NCBI GenBank assembly: GCA_001580565.1
Contig: LRBF01000033.1
Span: 1 to 64,000, forward strand
Reading direction: 5' to 3'
Source: Caballeronia megalochromosomata
Lineage (GTDB): Bacteria; Pseudomonadota; Gammaproteobacteria; Burkholderiales; Burkholderiaceae
Length of the DNA stretch: 64,000 nucleotides
The translations under genes and the position numbers were made by a program. Positions 29,218-38,373 of the stretch are shown here, piece after piece. Each line of letters opens with the position of its first letter. The first letter of the stretch is position 1. Under the pieces are notes generated by a model. The model did not search any database, had not been told where the DNA came from, and saw only the letters and a program-made list of their open reading frames with translations.

Positions 29218-29246
29218 ATTTTAGCCATTTTTCGGGATAAACGCAA
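29218..29246 (-). promoter_or_regulatory. candidate promoter of the rimP-nusA-infB operon
   Basis: On the minus strand TTGCGT, a 17-bp spacer and TAAAAT. The -10 element matches 5 of 6 consensus bases, the -35 only its first three. If used, transcription would start near 29211 and pass through the terminator at 29131-29157. Confidence 0.45.
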
Positions 29247-29404
29247 ACGTAACGCGCTCTTTCGGCCCTGTTGAGCCCGATTTCACGTCGATTCGTCTCC
29301 GCGATCCCACAGGGCGAAGCGCATGTTTTTCGTCGCCGGATGCCGGGCGATGCTTCGCACCCGGTTACCGGCGACGTCTTAGCATTTCTTTGCGCTTCCC
29401 GTGC

Positions 29405-31291
29405 TCAGCGGCCGCGCGAGCGATTGCGCGCGCCCCGGCCGGCACCGCCGCCCGCCTTGCCCGGTCCCGCGCCCTGCTGCGCACCGCCCTGGCGATTGCC
29501 GCGCGGGGCATTGCCGCCTGCCGGGCGCTTGCCCGCGCCAGCCATGCCTTGCGCTGCGCCTTGCGGACGCGCGCCGCGCGGACCCGGCCGGCCGCCGTTC
29601 CCACGATTGCCGTTCGGCTCGTTGCCGACATGGTTGCCGTTCGGCTCGCGGCCACCGCGACGGCCCATGCCGCCCGCGTTGCCCGCGTTGCCGCCGAATC
29701 CGCCCATGCCGCCGAGTCCGAAGCCACCGGCCGTGCCGCCCGGCGGACCGCGGCGGCCGCCGCGTCCCGGCGTCTGCTGCTGCGTCATACGCGAGTGCGA
29801 ACTCAGCACCGGCTCGCGCGTGATGAAGCCCATCGAGGTCTGCATCGGATCGGGTTGCACGCGTGGCGCGGCGCTCCGTCCGCCCTTCTCGGCCGCGGGC
29901 AGCTTCAGGCCGACCGACTCCATCAGGCTGCGCACCTGATTGTCTTCGAGCTCCTCCCAGCGGCCGCGCTTCAGGCCACGCGGCAGCGCAATCGGGCCAT
30001 GACGCGTACGGATCAGGCGGCTCACCATCAGACCCGCCGCCTCGAACATGCGGCGCACTTCACGATTGCGGCCTTCGGCCAGCGCGACGTGATACCAGTG
30101 ATTCGTGCCTTCGCCGCCACCATCCTGGATGCGCAGGAAGTTGGCGGGACCGTCGTCGAGCTCGACGCCCTTCAGCAGCTTCTGCTTCATCGCCTCCGAC
30201 AACTGCCCGACGACGCGCACCGCATATTCACGCTCGACGCTGTAGCGCGGATGCATGAAGCGGTTCGCCAGATCGCCCGAGGTCGTGAGCAGCAACAGGC
30301 CTTCCGTGTTGAAGTCGAGACGGCCGACGGCCAGCCACTTGGCGGTTTTCATCGACGGCAGCTTGTCGAACACGGACGGACGGCCTTCCGGGTCCGCGTG
30401 GCTGACGATCTCGCCCGTCGGCTTGTGATACAGCAGGATGCGCGGCGGCTTGCTCGCGAGCTTGCGCCTGACCGGCTTGCCGTTGATGCGCACCTGATCG
30501 GTCGGCATGATGCGCTGGCCGATGTGCGCCGGCTCGCCGTTCACCGACACGCGGCCGGCGATGATCAGTTCTTCCATGTCGCGGCGCGAGCCCATGCCCG
30601 CGTCGGCGAGCACCTTGTGCAGCTTCGGTGCGTCGTCGTCCGGCTCCAGCACGCGTTTTTGCTGCGGGGCGTTGCGGCCACGTCGCAGCATCGGCGCGCG
30701 CACGCCGCCCGAACCGTTGTCGGCGTCGAAGGCCGGCGAGGTCACGTAGGCGAACACGTCGTCGACGGCGGCAGCGGCCGCACTTTCGACCGTCGCGGGA
30801 CCACCCGCGTCGTTACGCTTGCCGCGCTTTTGCTGCGGCGGGTTCTTGCGCCGGCCGCCTTCGCGGGGCGCGGGCGCGGCAGCCTGCACGGGCGCTTCAT
30901 CCGCTGCTTCGGCACTGGCCTCGCCAGCCTCGGCGCGCGCGTTCTTGCGAGCACGCGGATTCGCGCCTTCGCTCCTGCGCGGCTTCGCGCCGGGTTCCTT
31001 GCGCGGCGCGCGCGCCGGCGCGGCGACGACGCCATCGGACGGTGTCTCGTCCTCGGCGCCCGGCGCGTCCGGCGTCGCTTCGCCGCCCTTGGTCTTCGCG
31101 ACAGCGCGACGCCGTGCGATCAGGCTGCGCGGCCCGCGGCGCAGTCCTCGGCGCGGACGGTCGTCGCCCTCGCCGCCTTCATCGGCGCGCTCGGTGCGCG
31201 TGCGTTCGCCGGCGTCGGCCGACTCAGGTGCGTCCGCGGCGTGCGCGGGGCGCGCGGATTCAGGCGAATCGCTGTCGTGGGAGTGTGTCAA
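29405..31291 (-). CDS. rluB: 23S rRNA pseudouridine(2605) synthase RluB with long disordered tails
   Basis: Pseudouridine synthase of the RsuA/RluB family, about 628 residues against roughly 250-300 in enterobacteria. An S4 domain ([21 protein letters not shown]) begins near residue 223. The catalytic Asp is in [14 protein letters not shown], with [15 protein letters not shown] after it. About 220 residues of Arg/Ala/Pro/Glu-rich sequence precede it, and about 120 Gly/Arg/Asn-rich residues with RGG-like repeats follow. The start is taken as TTG at 31291, with TGAGG six to seven bases before it; a further upstream TTG lacks a ribosome site. It is downstream of scpB, the usual neighbour. Confidence 0.9.
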   Translation of the reverse strand: MTHSHDSDSPESARPAHAADAPESADAGERTRTERADEGGEGDDRPRRGLRRGPRSLIARRRAVAKTKGGEATPDAPGAEDETPSDGVVAAPARAPRKEPGAKPRRSEGANPRARKNARAEAGEASAEAADEAPVQAAAPAPREGGRRKNPPQQKRGKRNDAGGPATVESAAAAAVDDVFAYVTSPAFDADNGSGGVRAPMLRRGRNAPQQKRVLEPDDDAPKLHKVLADAGMGSRRDMEELIIAGRVSVNGEPAHIGQRIMPTDQVRINGKPVRRKLASKPPRILLYHKPTGEIVSHADPEGRPSVFDKLPSMKTAKWLAVGRLDFNTEGLLLLTTSGDLANRFMHPRYSVEREYAVRVVGQLSEAMKQKLLKGVELDDGPANFLRIQDGGGEGTNHWYHVALAEGRNREVRRMFEAAGLMVSRLIRTRHGPIALPRGLKRGRWEELEDNQVRSLMESVGLKLPAAEKGGRSAAPRVQPDPMQTSMGFITREPVLSSHSRMTQQQTPGRGGRRGPPGGTAGGFGLGGMGGFGGNAGNAGGMGRRGGREPNGNHVGNEPNGNRGNGGRPGPRGARPQGAAQGMAGAGKRPAGGNAPRGNRQGGAQQGAGPGKAGGGAGRGARNRSRGR

Positions 31292-31422
31292 AACAACCTC
31301 AAATGTCGAATCGCGCGCCCGTCGCGGGCGCGTCAAAAAATCCGCTGATCGGTCCGGCTGGTCGTCTCGAAATGATCTTTTTGGAGAGCCGGGTTACCAG
31401 ATCAGGGGCCATGCAATTTGCA

Positions 31423-32355
31423 TCAGGCGCGGCGCGCCTTCGGTTCTTCGGAGTCGTCGTCCAGTTCGGCGTCGTTCGATGGACTCGCGTCTTGTTGCTC
31501 TTCATGCGGCATCGACGCGGGTGCGTCGTGCGTGGTGCTCAACGGCTGCGCGTGAATCTCCACGGGCGATGCGGCGCGCTCGTCCAGCGCATCCGCATGT
31601 TCCGTTCCGAGACTTTCCTGCTGTTCTTCTGTCTGTTCGTGCTCCGCCGAGACGCCGGCCGCGCTCTCATCGCTGCCGGATGTTTCGGTTTCGACGGTTT
31701 GCGCCGATTCCACCGCTTCAACGGCGTTGACCGGCGCCACGGCCTCGTGTTCCCCGTCATTCGACGCTTGCGGCGCGTCCCCGGCGATGCTGTCGGGGAA
31801 TTCGATCGAATGCTGCGCGAGCAGCGTTGCCTCGAGTTGCGCCGCCGGATTATCCAGCGCGGGCAGTTCGTCGAGCGCGGACAGGCCGAGGTCGTCGAGA
31901 AACTGTTTGGTCGTTGCGTACAGCGCCGGGCGGCCCGGCACGTCGCGATGACCGATCACCTCGATCCAGCCACGGTCTTCCAGCTGCTTAACGACCTGCG
32001 TGTTCACCGTCACGCCGCGAATCTCTTCGATATCGCCCCGCGTCACCGGCTGCCGATACGCAATGATCGCCAGCGTTTCGAGTACGGCCCGCGAATACTT
32101 GGGCGGCTTTTCCGGGTGCAGCCGATCGAGATAGGCCCGCATGGCGGGCTTGCTCTGAAAACGCCAGCCCGAGGCGAGCGCCACGAGTTCGACACCGCGT
32201 CCCGACCAGTCGGCCTTGAGCGCTTCGAGCAACGTGCGAACGGTATCCGCCGAAATGTCGTCGGCGAACAGCTTGCGCAATTCATTCAGCCTCAACGGTT
32301 CCTGCGCGCAAATCAAAGCAGTCTCGAGGACGATCTTCGCCTCTTGGGTATTCAT
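31423..32355 (-). CDS. scpB: segregation and condensation protein B
   Basis: Winged-helix subunit of the SMC-ScpAB condensin; 310 residues. The ScpB core is clear in [61 protein letters not shown] and [13 protein letters not shown]. From about residue 200 the protein becomes an acidic, Glu/Ser/Ala-rich tail of about 110 residues ending [11 protein letters not shown], longer than in many homologues. scpA is not adjacent. It precedes rluB on the same strand, with 131 bases between, and the pair is likely co-transcribed. Confidence 0.93.
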   Translation of the reverse strand: MNTQEAKIVLETALICAQEPLRLNELRKLFADDISADTVRTLLEALKADWSGRGVELVALASGWRFQSKPAMRAYLDRLHPEKPPKYSRAVLETLAIIAYRQPVTRGDIEEIRGVTVNTQVVKQLEDRGWIEVIGHRDVPGRPALYATTKQFLDDLGLSALDELPALDNPAAQLEATLLAQHSIEFPDSIAGDAPQASNDGEHEAVAPVNAVEAVESAQTVETETSGSDESAAGVSAEHEQTEEQQESLGTEHADALDERAASPVEIHAQPLSTTHDAPASMPHEEQQDASPSNDAELDDDSEEPKARRA

Positions 32356-32688
32356 GCAGCTTGGGTCAACCCTGTATGGTCAATGATTCAATTCAAAATC
32401 GGGCTTGCGCAGGACCGAACGCCACCACATTGGTGCGAACGATAAAGCTGGACGCGGAGTTTCAAGACGCGCTCGCCCGATTGTAATCGGTCATATTGAT
32501 TGGGAGCACGCACCGGGGAGAGGCGATATCGGGCGATCGATGAGCGAACGCCGGGCCATCCCAGCCGGACGAGGTGGCGCTTTCCTAGGCGAAAGCGCGT
32601 GACTGAGCGCCATATTACGCAAAAACAACCGGTGCGTAAAGGTGATCGCTTCATCCTCGGCCGAACTCACTCGACGCCACGACACAGT
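32356..32688. other. intergenic region scpB / aminotransferase
   Basis: No gene seen in 333 bases. It contains an inverted repeat GCGCTTTC-CTAGGC-GAAAGCGC at 32577-32598 without a T-tract, possibly a weak end signal for the aminotransferase transcript, and must hold the scpB promoter. Confidence 0.5.
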
Positions 32689-33924
32689 TCAGGCGACGGC
32701 GCGCGCCGCCAGGAAACGCTGCAGGCGCGCGACGCCCACGTCGAGGCGCGCGGGATCGCATGCGTAGCACCAGCGCACGAAACCTTCGCCCTCCGGTCCG
32801 AACGCGCTGCCCGGCGCAAGCCCGAGACCGGCTTCGCGCACGAGCGACTTGCACAATTCGAGACTGCTGCGCGCGCCGGGCAGCGAGAAGAACAGGTACA
32901 TCGCGCCGTCGGGCGCACGGACGTCGACACCTTCGATCGCCTGCAGAGCCTTCACCAGATGATCGCGACTCGCGCGCAGATCCGCGACGAGCGCCTGAGT
33001 GAAGCTTTCGCCCTCTTCCACCGCGACAACGCCCGCCTGCTGGACGAACGACGGCGCGCATGAGGTGTTGTACTCCACGAGCTTGCCGAGATCGTCCATC
33101 AACTGCGTCGGCGCAACGAGCCAGCCGAGCCGCCAGCCGGTCATCAGCCAGGCCTTCGAGAACGAATTCACCGCGATCACGCGCTCGTCGCGCGCGGCGA
33201 GATCGAGAAACGAAGGTGCGACGTGCGCGCCGTCGCCGTAATACAGACGCTCGTAGACTTCGTCCGCGACGATCCAGATACCGTGCCGGCGGCAATGCTC
33301 CAGCACGGTGCGTTGCTGCTCGCGCGACATCGTCCAGCCGGTCGGGTTGTTCGGCGAGTTGATCATCAGCATGCGCGTGCCCGGCGTGAGCGCCGCGAGC
33401 AAGCGGTCGAGATCGAGCGTCCAGCCGCGCGTGTCGTAGGTCAGCGAGACCGTGTCGACACGCGCGCCGAGAATCTTCGGGATCTCGACGAGATTCGGCC
33501 AGAGCGGCGTCACCGCGACGACCCGATCGCCGGCGCCGGCCACCAGTTGCGCCGCGAGCATCAGCGCATTCACGCCGGCGCTCGTCACGGCGATATGCGC
33601 GGGCGTCGTCGCGCCGTGCAGCGCGCTCACATAGCGGCTGAGCGACTCGCGCAACGGCGCGATGCCGAGATTGTGCGTGTAGAAGGTGGCGCCGTCGGCG
33701 AGCGCGCGGCTCGCGGCGTCGCGAATGAACTGCGGTGTCACGCGGTCCGATTCGCCGAACCAGAACGGCAGGACATCGGGCACGCCGAAGCCGGCATTCG
33801 CGACCTCGCGGATCTGCGACGGCCTCAACGCCCGCACGGCGTCGCGCGCATTCGGCGCACCGGATCCGTGCACGCCCGCCAGCTGACTCAATTCGCTGAC
33901 CACCGCTCCTTCCGACTCACTCAT
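32689..33924 (-). CDS. pyridoxal-phosphate aminotransferase, class I/II
   Basis: Fold-type I aminotransferase of 411 residues. The PLP lysine is in VNSFSKAWLMTGWRLGW, the substrate/cofactor Asn-Pro motif is INSPNNPTGW, and the phosphate-binding Arg is in GWRLGW. The start at 33924 (MSESEGAVVSELSQ) is chosen because GGGGCGAG precedes it; the frame stays open upstream without a ribosome site. A LysR gene lies upstream on the same strand with a 73-base gap, so they may be co-transcribed or the regulator may act on it. Substrate cannot be predicted; aspartate/aromatic or branched-chain amino acids are possible. Confidence 0.9.
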   Translation of the reverse strand: MSESEGAVVSELSQLAGVHGSGAPNARDAVRALRPSQIREVANAGFGVPDVLPFWFGESDRVTPQFIRDAASRALADGATFYTHNLGIAPLRESLSRYVSALHGATTPAHIAVTSAGVNALMLAAQLVAGAGDRVVAVTPLWPNLVEIPKILGARVDTVSLTYDTRGWTLDLDRLLAALTPGTRMLMINSPNNPTGWTMSREQQRTVLEHCRRHGIWIVADEVYERLYYGDGAHVAPSFLDLAARDERVIAVNSFSKAWLMTGWRLGWLVAPTQLMDDLGKLVEYNTSCAPSFVQQAGVVAVEEGESFTQALVADLRASRDHLVKALQAIEGVDVRAPDGAMYLFFSLPGARSSLELCKSLVREAGLGLAPGSAFGPEGEGFVRWCYACDPARLDVGVARLQRFLAARAVA

Positions 33925-33997
33925 CGCTCGCCCCGCCGTCTTGTCTAGATAATGAAGTCTAACGCGCGCGCCCACTTTTTCGAGATGACGGGCCGGC

Positions 33998-34912
33998 TTA
34001 TCCGAGGTCTTCCGCACGCGACGGCAGCGACGCGATCAGCGACCAGACCGACTCCGCCGCCGGCGATAACGAACGATCGCGGCGGCGTACGAGTTCCACG
34101 GTCCGCTCGGCGCGCGGCTCGAGCGGCAACGCCACGAGCGACGAGTCCGCCGGCAGCGGCAGCGCGAGCCACGGCAGCACGCTCACGCCGACGCCCGCCT
34201 CCACGAGCCCGAACACCGTCGCCGAATGGCCGAGTTCCTGCACCACGCGCGCTTCGACGCCGTGCTCATGCATCACGGCATCGATGATCGGCCGGCTGCC
34301 GGATGCGTAGTCGAGCATGACGAGCCGCTCGCCCGCGAGCGCTTCCCATGGCACCGCAGCCTCGCGCCCGAGCGGATGGTCGCGCCGGGCGACGAGACAG
34401 AACGAGTCTGTCATCACGGGCTCGCCGTGCAGTTCGTCGGAGGAAAACGGGCCGATCACCACGCCGAAATCGACTTCGCCGGACTTCACCTTTCGCAGGA
34501 CGTCGGACTGGACGTCATCGCGCAGACTCAGCGTGATCAGCGGAAACTGCCGCAGACACGTCGCGATCACGCGCGGCATCAGCCGGCATGCGATCGTGGG
34601 ACTCGCCGCGACGATCACGCGCCCGCGGCGCTGCTCACCGAGATCGCGCACTTCGCGCAATGCTTCGTCGAGATCGGCCAGCAGACGCGACACGGTGCCG
34701 ACGAGATTCACGCCCACATCGGTCAACTGCACCTCGCGAGTTGTCCGATCGATCAGCTTGAGACCGATTTCCCCTTCCAGCTCGCGCACGCAGCGGCTGA
34801 CCGCCGACTGGGTCAGGCCGATCTCATCGCCCGCGCGACTGAAGCTGCGCAGTCTCGATACCTCGATGAAGACGCGCAGTTGTCGCAACGTCACGTTCAA
34901 TGGCGCGGTCAT
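33998..34912 (-). CDS. LysR-family transcriptional regulator
   Basis: LysR activator/repressor of 304 residues. The winged HTH is LRQLRVFIEVSRLRSFSRAGDEIGLTQSAVSRCVRELE; the C-terminal periplasmic-binding-like effector domain starts near GRVIVAASPTIACRLMPRV. It is followed by the aminotransferase on the same strand, an arrangement that suggests control of amino-acid metabolism. LysR proteins usually regulate a divergent gene, but the divergent neighbour here is a DUF4096 orphan 415 bases away. The inducer is unknown. Confidence 0.92.
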   Translation of the reverse strand: MTAPLNVTLRQLRVFIEVSRLRSFSRAGDEIGLTQSAVSRCVRELEGEIGLKLIDRTTREVQLTDVGVNLVGTVSRLLADLDEALREVRDLGEQRRGRVIVAASPTIACRLMPRVIATCLRQFPLITLSLRDDVQSDVLRKVKSGEVDFGVVIGPFSSDELHGEPVMTDSFCLVARRDHPLGREAAVPWEALAGERLVMLDYASGSRPIIDAVMHEHGVEARVVQELGHSATVFGLVEAGVGVSVLPWLALPLPADSSLVALPLEPRAERTVELVRRRDRSLSPAAESVWSLIASLPSRAEDLG

Positions 34913-35327
34913 TCCGAATGCTCATCAATATGCCTGTTTCATGCGCAATTATAACGGCCATTGGTGTGATCTCATGCGCGAACGTACGTTTCGCTGCGGT
35001 GCAGCAAATTGCCAGAACGCACGCTGGCTGGGCCTATTGCACTTGATTGGTGATTGTCCCGATTTCTTAATCAGTCTGTTTCGGGTCTGATACGGGCCAT
35101 GCTGACATCGCGTCAGCCTACTGCCATGCGGGTTTCCCGGATTTCGCGACACGCATGGCACGGTTCTCGCATTTCATTGCGCACAGAGGTCGGAGCCATA
35201 CGCGGGGACATCGAGCATCGTTTTCGCCGCCACCGCTCCGTCCTTCCCAGGCATTCGTTCATCGGATTCCGCCCAGAGTGCGCGGCGCGGGGCAGCGCAC
35301 CGGGGGTTAGCTTCGCTGAGGTGAGAT
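34913..35327. other. intergenic region between lysR and the second DUF4096 gene
   Basis: These 415 bases contain no supported gene and are visibly A/T-richer than their surroundings. They should hold the lysR promoter. No inverted-repeat ends of an insertion sequence were found. Confidence 0.5.
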
Positions 35328-35729
35328 ATGGTGCTGTTCGACGATTTGAGAGATAACGAGTGGGCGCTGGTTGAGGCGTTGTTTTGTTCCGAGCCGGCGC
35401 GTAGCGAACGGCGTGGACGTCCGCGCGTCGAAGCGCGAGCCGTGGTCAACGCGGTTTTGTGGGTGCTCTCCACCGGCGAAGGCTGGTCGAAGCTGCCCGG
35501 ACGGTATCCGTCCCCGCCGACCTGCCGTCGCCGCTTCGATGAATGGCAAGCGGACGGTACGCTGGCCGAGATCGTAAAGCGCCTCTCCGGCAACGGCCGT
35601 GAAGTGTCGCTGCGCGGACGCATCGGTTCGAGCGCTGCCAAACCGCCGGCGCCGCCGAGCCGCGATCGCCTGCGCGGCGCGTTCTGGACGAATCCGGAAT
35701 CGTGGCGCGCTCCGGCCAAGATGGCCTGA
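35328..35729 (+). CDS. second orphan DUF4096 (transposase HTH) protein
   Basis: A 133-residue DUF4096 protein without a DDE domain. The core aligns with the one at 7603-7995: NEWALVEALF, RRGRPRVEARAVVNAVLWVL, GWSKLPGRYPSPPTCRRRF, DEWQADGTLAEI. After it come about 50 Pro/Arg/Ala-rich residues. The ATG has GAGGTGAG upstream. Having two intact, diverged copies in one window, both shortened at the same point, suggests a domesticated DNA-binding family rather than decayed IS copies. No flanking repeats or partner ORF is present. Role unknown. Confidence 0.72.
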   Translation: MVLFDDLRDNEWALVEALFCSEPARSERRGRPRVEARAVVNAVLWVLSTGEGWSKLPGRYPSPPTCRRRFDEWQADGTLAEIVKRLSGNGREVSLRGRIGSSAAKPPAPPSRDRLRGAFWTNPESWRAPAKMA

Positions 35730-35963
35730 GCGGTCCTGGCTTTCACCGCGAGGCCGGCATGTGCCGGCTTCAGCCAGACGTTTCGACGCTCGCGCGGGCC
35801 ACGGCCTGCGCGAAGTCCGATCCCTTCCGACGGCGTAGCACAGTCGCACGCCTCGCGTCCTCGACGAAACAACTCTTTACTATTCCTTACAGCGTTACGG
35901 CGGCTCGCAGCATAGCTTGGTGAATGATCGAACAAGTCTCGTTAAGGCTTCGAGGATTTCACC

Positions 35964-36221
35964 ATGAAGGCATCGACTCTGCTCGTGAATGGCGCATTCG
36001 TCGCGCTGACGAGCACTGCGGCGATGAGTCAGGCGCAGCCCCCGCCGCCAGCATCCGATTTCCATGTAAGCACGAAGGCTTCCATGGCTGCGTCGCAGAA
36101 CGCCGGGCGCGGTCGCGATGTCACGCCACCCGCGCCGCGTGGCGATCTGCGGGGCGACATCGCGAGCAACGTGCGCGCACGCCCGGACTCGGAGCACGAG
36201 CCGCGCTCGCAACATCGTTGA
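35964..36221 (+). CDS. small exported protein, unknown function
   Basis: 85 residues. A signal peptide (MKASTLLVNGAFVALTSTAAMSQA) is followed by a short Pro-rich, then Arg/Gly/Asp-rich polar mature region of about 60 residues with no cysteines, probably disordered. The ATG has GAGGATTTCACC before it. A strong terminator follows at 36321-36355, which supports a real transcript. The function is not recognisable. Confidence 0.6.
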   Translation: MKASTLLVNGAFVALTSTAAMSQAQPPPPASDFHVSTKASMAASQNAGRGRDVTPPAPRGDLRGDIASNVRARPDSEHEPRSQHR

Positions 36222-36320
36222 GTTCGCTTGCACGATCATGCGCGCTTCGCGGAACCACTTCGACGCGCGTCAGTCAGACCCCATGCCATGAACACCGCAT
36301 GGCAACAGTGAGATCCGGTC

Positions 36321-36355
36321 TGCCCGTGTCGTTCGCGATACGGGCACTTTTTTTC
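36321..36355 (+). terminator. intrinsic terminator of the small exported protein gene
   Basis: TGCCCGTGTCG-TTCG-CGATACGGGCA forms an 11-bp stem (one G-T pair) capped by a stable TTCG tetraloop. It is followed by CTTTTTTTT. Confidence 0.9.
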
Positions 36356-36460
36356 GACTTAAGTTTCGACTGAAGGCCAAGTGTCGGGTTTTTCGTCCGA
36401 CGACGACGCTCCCTCGACTCATGCGTCGACCATCGACCGCCGCAGCCGGGCCAGGCAGTG

Positions 36461-36772
36461 CTAGACTCGCGCCTCCAGAACCGCTTCCTGACCACCGAAC
36501 GTGTAACGCTCCGCACGGCGCAAGTCCCAGTCGCTCGTGCGCTCGTCGCGCGAAAGGCGTGAGAATTCGTGCTTGCCACGCTCGGTGACGACGGCGACAT
36601 CGACCGGTGCATGGAATCCGGGCGCAGGCGCCACGGTGCGCTGCCGGGCGAGTTCGAGCAATCCGAGCGCGCGCAAGAGATCGAAAACCTTTGGGCGTTT
36701 GGCCCAGGGAACCTGACGATACTGCGCCCGGCGAAGTGCTTCGAGTACAACTTCGTTGGAATACGTGGTCAT
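36461..36772 (-). CDS. hypothetical protein (103 residues)
   Basis: Not recognised. The N-terminal part (MTTYSNEVVLEALRRAQYRQVPWAKRPKVFDLLRALGLLELA) looks helical and basic, and PVDVAVVTERGKHEFSRLSRDER could be a beta-hairpin plus helix, so a winged-helix-like small DNA-binding fold is conceivable. No cysteines and no signal peptide. The ATG at 36772 has AGGAAG upstream. It stands alone between a terminator on the left and a 240-base gap on the right. Confidence that it is a real gene rests on frame and start only. Confidence 0.5.
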   Translation of the reverse strand: MTTYSNEVVLEALRRAQYRQVPWAKRPKVFDLLRALGLLELARQRTVAPAPGFHAPVDVAVVTERGKHEFSRLSRDERTSDWDLRRAERYTFGGQEAVLEARV

Positions 36773-37012
36773 CTCGTTCTTTCTTCCTGTGCAGCCATGA
36801 CGACGCTCGTGACGGTCGCAAGACGGTCCGCGACGTCGACTAAACGCGGCGCGCCGAATTTCATCTGCGAGGAACGACTCGCAGCCGAATGTTTGGCCGC
36901 CGCTTGCGTTAGGTGCTGCTTTCTATTACAAGCCCCCGTTGAGAGCGCGCTAATCACGCGCTTTGCTGCGACATCCGCCGATGCGTTCCGAAGTACGCGA
37001 TGACGGAACGAA

Positions 37013-37762
37013 TTGTCCTCAAACCAATACGTTACCCCAATCAAATTGGTTCTATTCACTTTATTGCTGCTTTTTTTTGCATTATTTGCGCTATGGCGAC
37101 GCCGCCGCATCCAGATCGCGATCCTCGTGGCAGCGCTCGCATGGGCAATCGGCGCGGGCTGGCTCGCCACGCCCCTGCTCGATCTCGCCCAGCACGGCTA
37201 TCGTCATACCGACGTGCCGTCGTTCACGCCGCAAACCACGATCGTGCTGATGGGCGGCGGCACCGATCGCAGCGACTCGGGACTCGTTCCGAAGCCCAAT
37301 GCGATGCGGCGCATCGCCGCCGTCGGGGCGCTGTATCGCGATTGCAGGGAAAGCGGCGCGTCGTGCAAGGTGATCCTGAGCGGCGGCGATCCGCAGCGCC
37401 ACGGGCAGGCCGAAGCCGATAACTACGCGCCCTATGTGCTCGCGCAGGGCGTCGTCGCGGACGATCTCGTGCGCGAGAATCAGAGCCTCAACACTTACCA
37501 GAACGCGCGCAACGTCGCCGGAATTCTGGGGCCCGCAGATGACAACCGTTTGATCGTTGTCACATCCGCGTATCACATGCGTCGCTCGATCCGCGCCTTC
37601 GAGGCTTTCGGCTATGCGCCGGCGCCCTATGTGTCGGACGTGCGGCCAAATTACGTCACGTTCTTTCCGCGCATCCGGGGCTTCGCGAACAGCGAACTCG
37701 CCATGCACGAACTCGTCGGGCTAGCGCGCTTCGATGTGTACCGCTGGCTGCACCTCTACTAG
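37013..37762 (+). CDS. YdcF/SanA-like (DUF218) membrane-anchored protein
   Basis: 249 residues. A TTG start at 37013 has GACGGAAC upstream; no ATG lies before the conserved domain. Two N-terminal hydrophobic segments (KLVLFTLLLLFFALFALW and IAILVAALAWAIGAGWLA) anchor it in the inner membrane. The DUF218 domain follows, with VLMGGGTDRSDSGL, SGGDPQRHGQAEADNYAPYVL, and VVTSAYHMRRSIRAFEAFGY, as in ElyC/SanA/YdcF. In E. coli, ElyC affects envelope biogenesis. The domain is clear; a cell-envelope role is inferred. Confidence 0.85.
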   Translation: MSSNQYVTPIKLVLFTLLLLFFALFALWRRRRIQIAILVAALAWAIGAGWLATPLLDLAQHGYRHTDVPSFTPQTTIVLMGGGTDRSDSGLVPKPNAMRRIAAVGALYRDCRESGASCKVILSGGDPQRHGQAEADNYAPYVLAQGVVADDLVRENQSLNTYQNARNVAGILGPADDNRLIVVTSAYHMRRSIRAFEAFGYAPAPYVSDVRPNYVTFFPRIRGFANSELAMHELVGLARFDVYRWLHLY

Positions 37763-38029
37763 CCGTGCGCGCCGGGACATGACGCGATGCTAAGCACTCT
37801 AAAATAATTCGACGATTGCGCGTCGTCATGCGCGGCCGCTTTCGGACGGACACACGACACACCGTTGCCCGATTCAGGGCTTATGATTCGGATTGTCTGA
37901 TCGTCATTCGCGCGAGGTTCGCGGCTGACGGCCCGCAAAATAGCGGGAGCGATTTTTGCTCAGACCGAAGCGTCATTCCACCGGATCGGACAGACGATTC
38001 CCGGGTTCAACTGCCACTAGGAGGTAACA

Positions 38030-38272
38030 ATGAAGAGAGTGTCCCTGGCTGTTCTGTTGTCCCTCAGCGCGCTCGCCACGGGCGCCTATGCCCAGAGCGA
38101 TCAGGGCGTGACCATGAGCACCGATCCCGCGAAGATCGCCGACATCGAATCGCGCGCGCAAAACTTGCAGTCGCAGCAAGACAACATGCAAAACATGCAC
38201 TCGCAGGCGCCTTCGCACAAGTCGATGCATCACAAGAAATCGCCCAAGCCGGCAGCCGGCTCGAGCCAATAA
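38030..38272 (+). CDS. small exported protein with His/Lys-rich tail
   Basis: 80 residues. The signal peptide is MKRVSLAVLLSLSALATGAYA, cleaved before QSDQG. The mature peptide has a Gln/Asn/Met-rich helical part (RAQNLQSQQDNMQNMHSQ) and a basic tail (HKSMHHKKSPKP) with several histidines. AGGAGG directly before the ATG is the strongest ribosome site in the region. Met and His content could bind metal, but that is speculative. No family recognised. Confidence 0.65.
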   Translation: MKRVSLAVLLSLSALATGAYAQSDQGVTMSTDPAKIADIESRAQNLQSQQDNMQNMHSQAPSHKSMHHKKSPKPAAGSSQ

Positions 38273-38302
38273 GCCTTCTTCGGTAAGGCACGGGGCCATT
38301 CA

Positions 38303-38339
38303 CGCCGCCTTGAGTCGACGCATCGGCTCGAAGGCGGCG
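38303..38339. other. bulged inverted repeat between convergent genes
   Basis: CGCCGCCTTGAG and CTCGAAGGCGGCG pair with one bulge around a 9-12 base loop. It lies between the small exported protein (+) and the GGCT-like gene (-). There is no T-tract; it may be a weak two-way terminator. Confidence 0.4.
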
Positions 38340-38373
38340 CGCATCTCGTTCTTTCGCTCGTCTTGCGCGGAGA

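Larger units (their letters stand above)
29030..29404 (-). other. leader/promoter region of the rimP operon and rluB 3' region
   Basis: No gene in 375 bases. It contains a candidate promoter at 29218-29246, then a leader of roughly 180 bases with a strong intrinsic terminator (29131-29157) before rimP. The remaining left-to-right stretch up to 29404 separates it from the rluB stop; nothing else is seen. Confidence 0.6.

Noticed and set aside
32577..32598. Hairpin as an intrinsic terminator of the aminotransferase gene
   Set aside because: No T-tract on either strand; kept only as an inverted repeat.
34913..35963. A complete insertion sequence around the second DUF4096 gene
   Set aside because: No terminal inverted repeats, no target duplication and no catalytic ORF were found.
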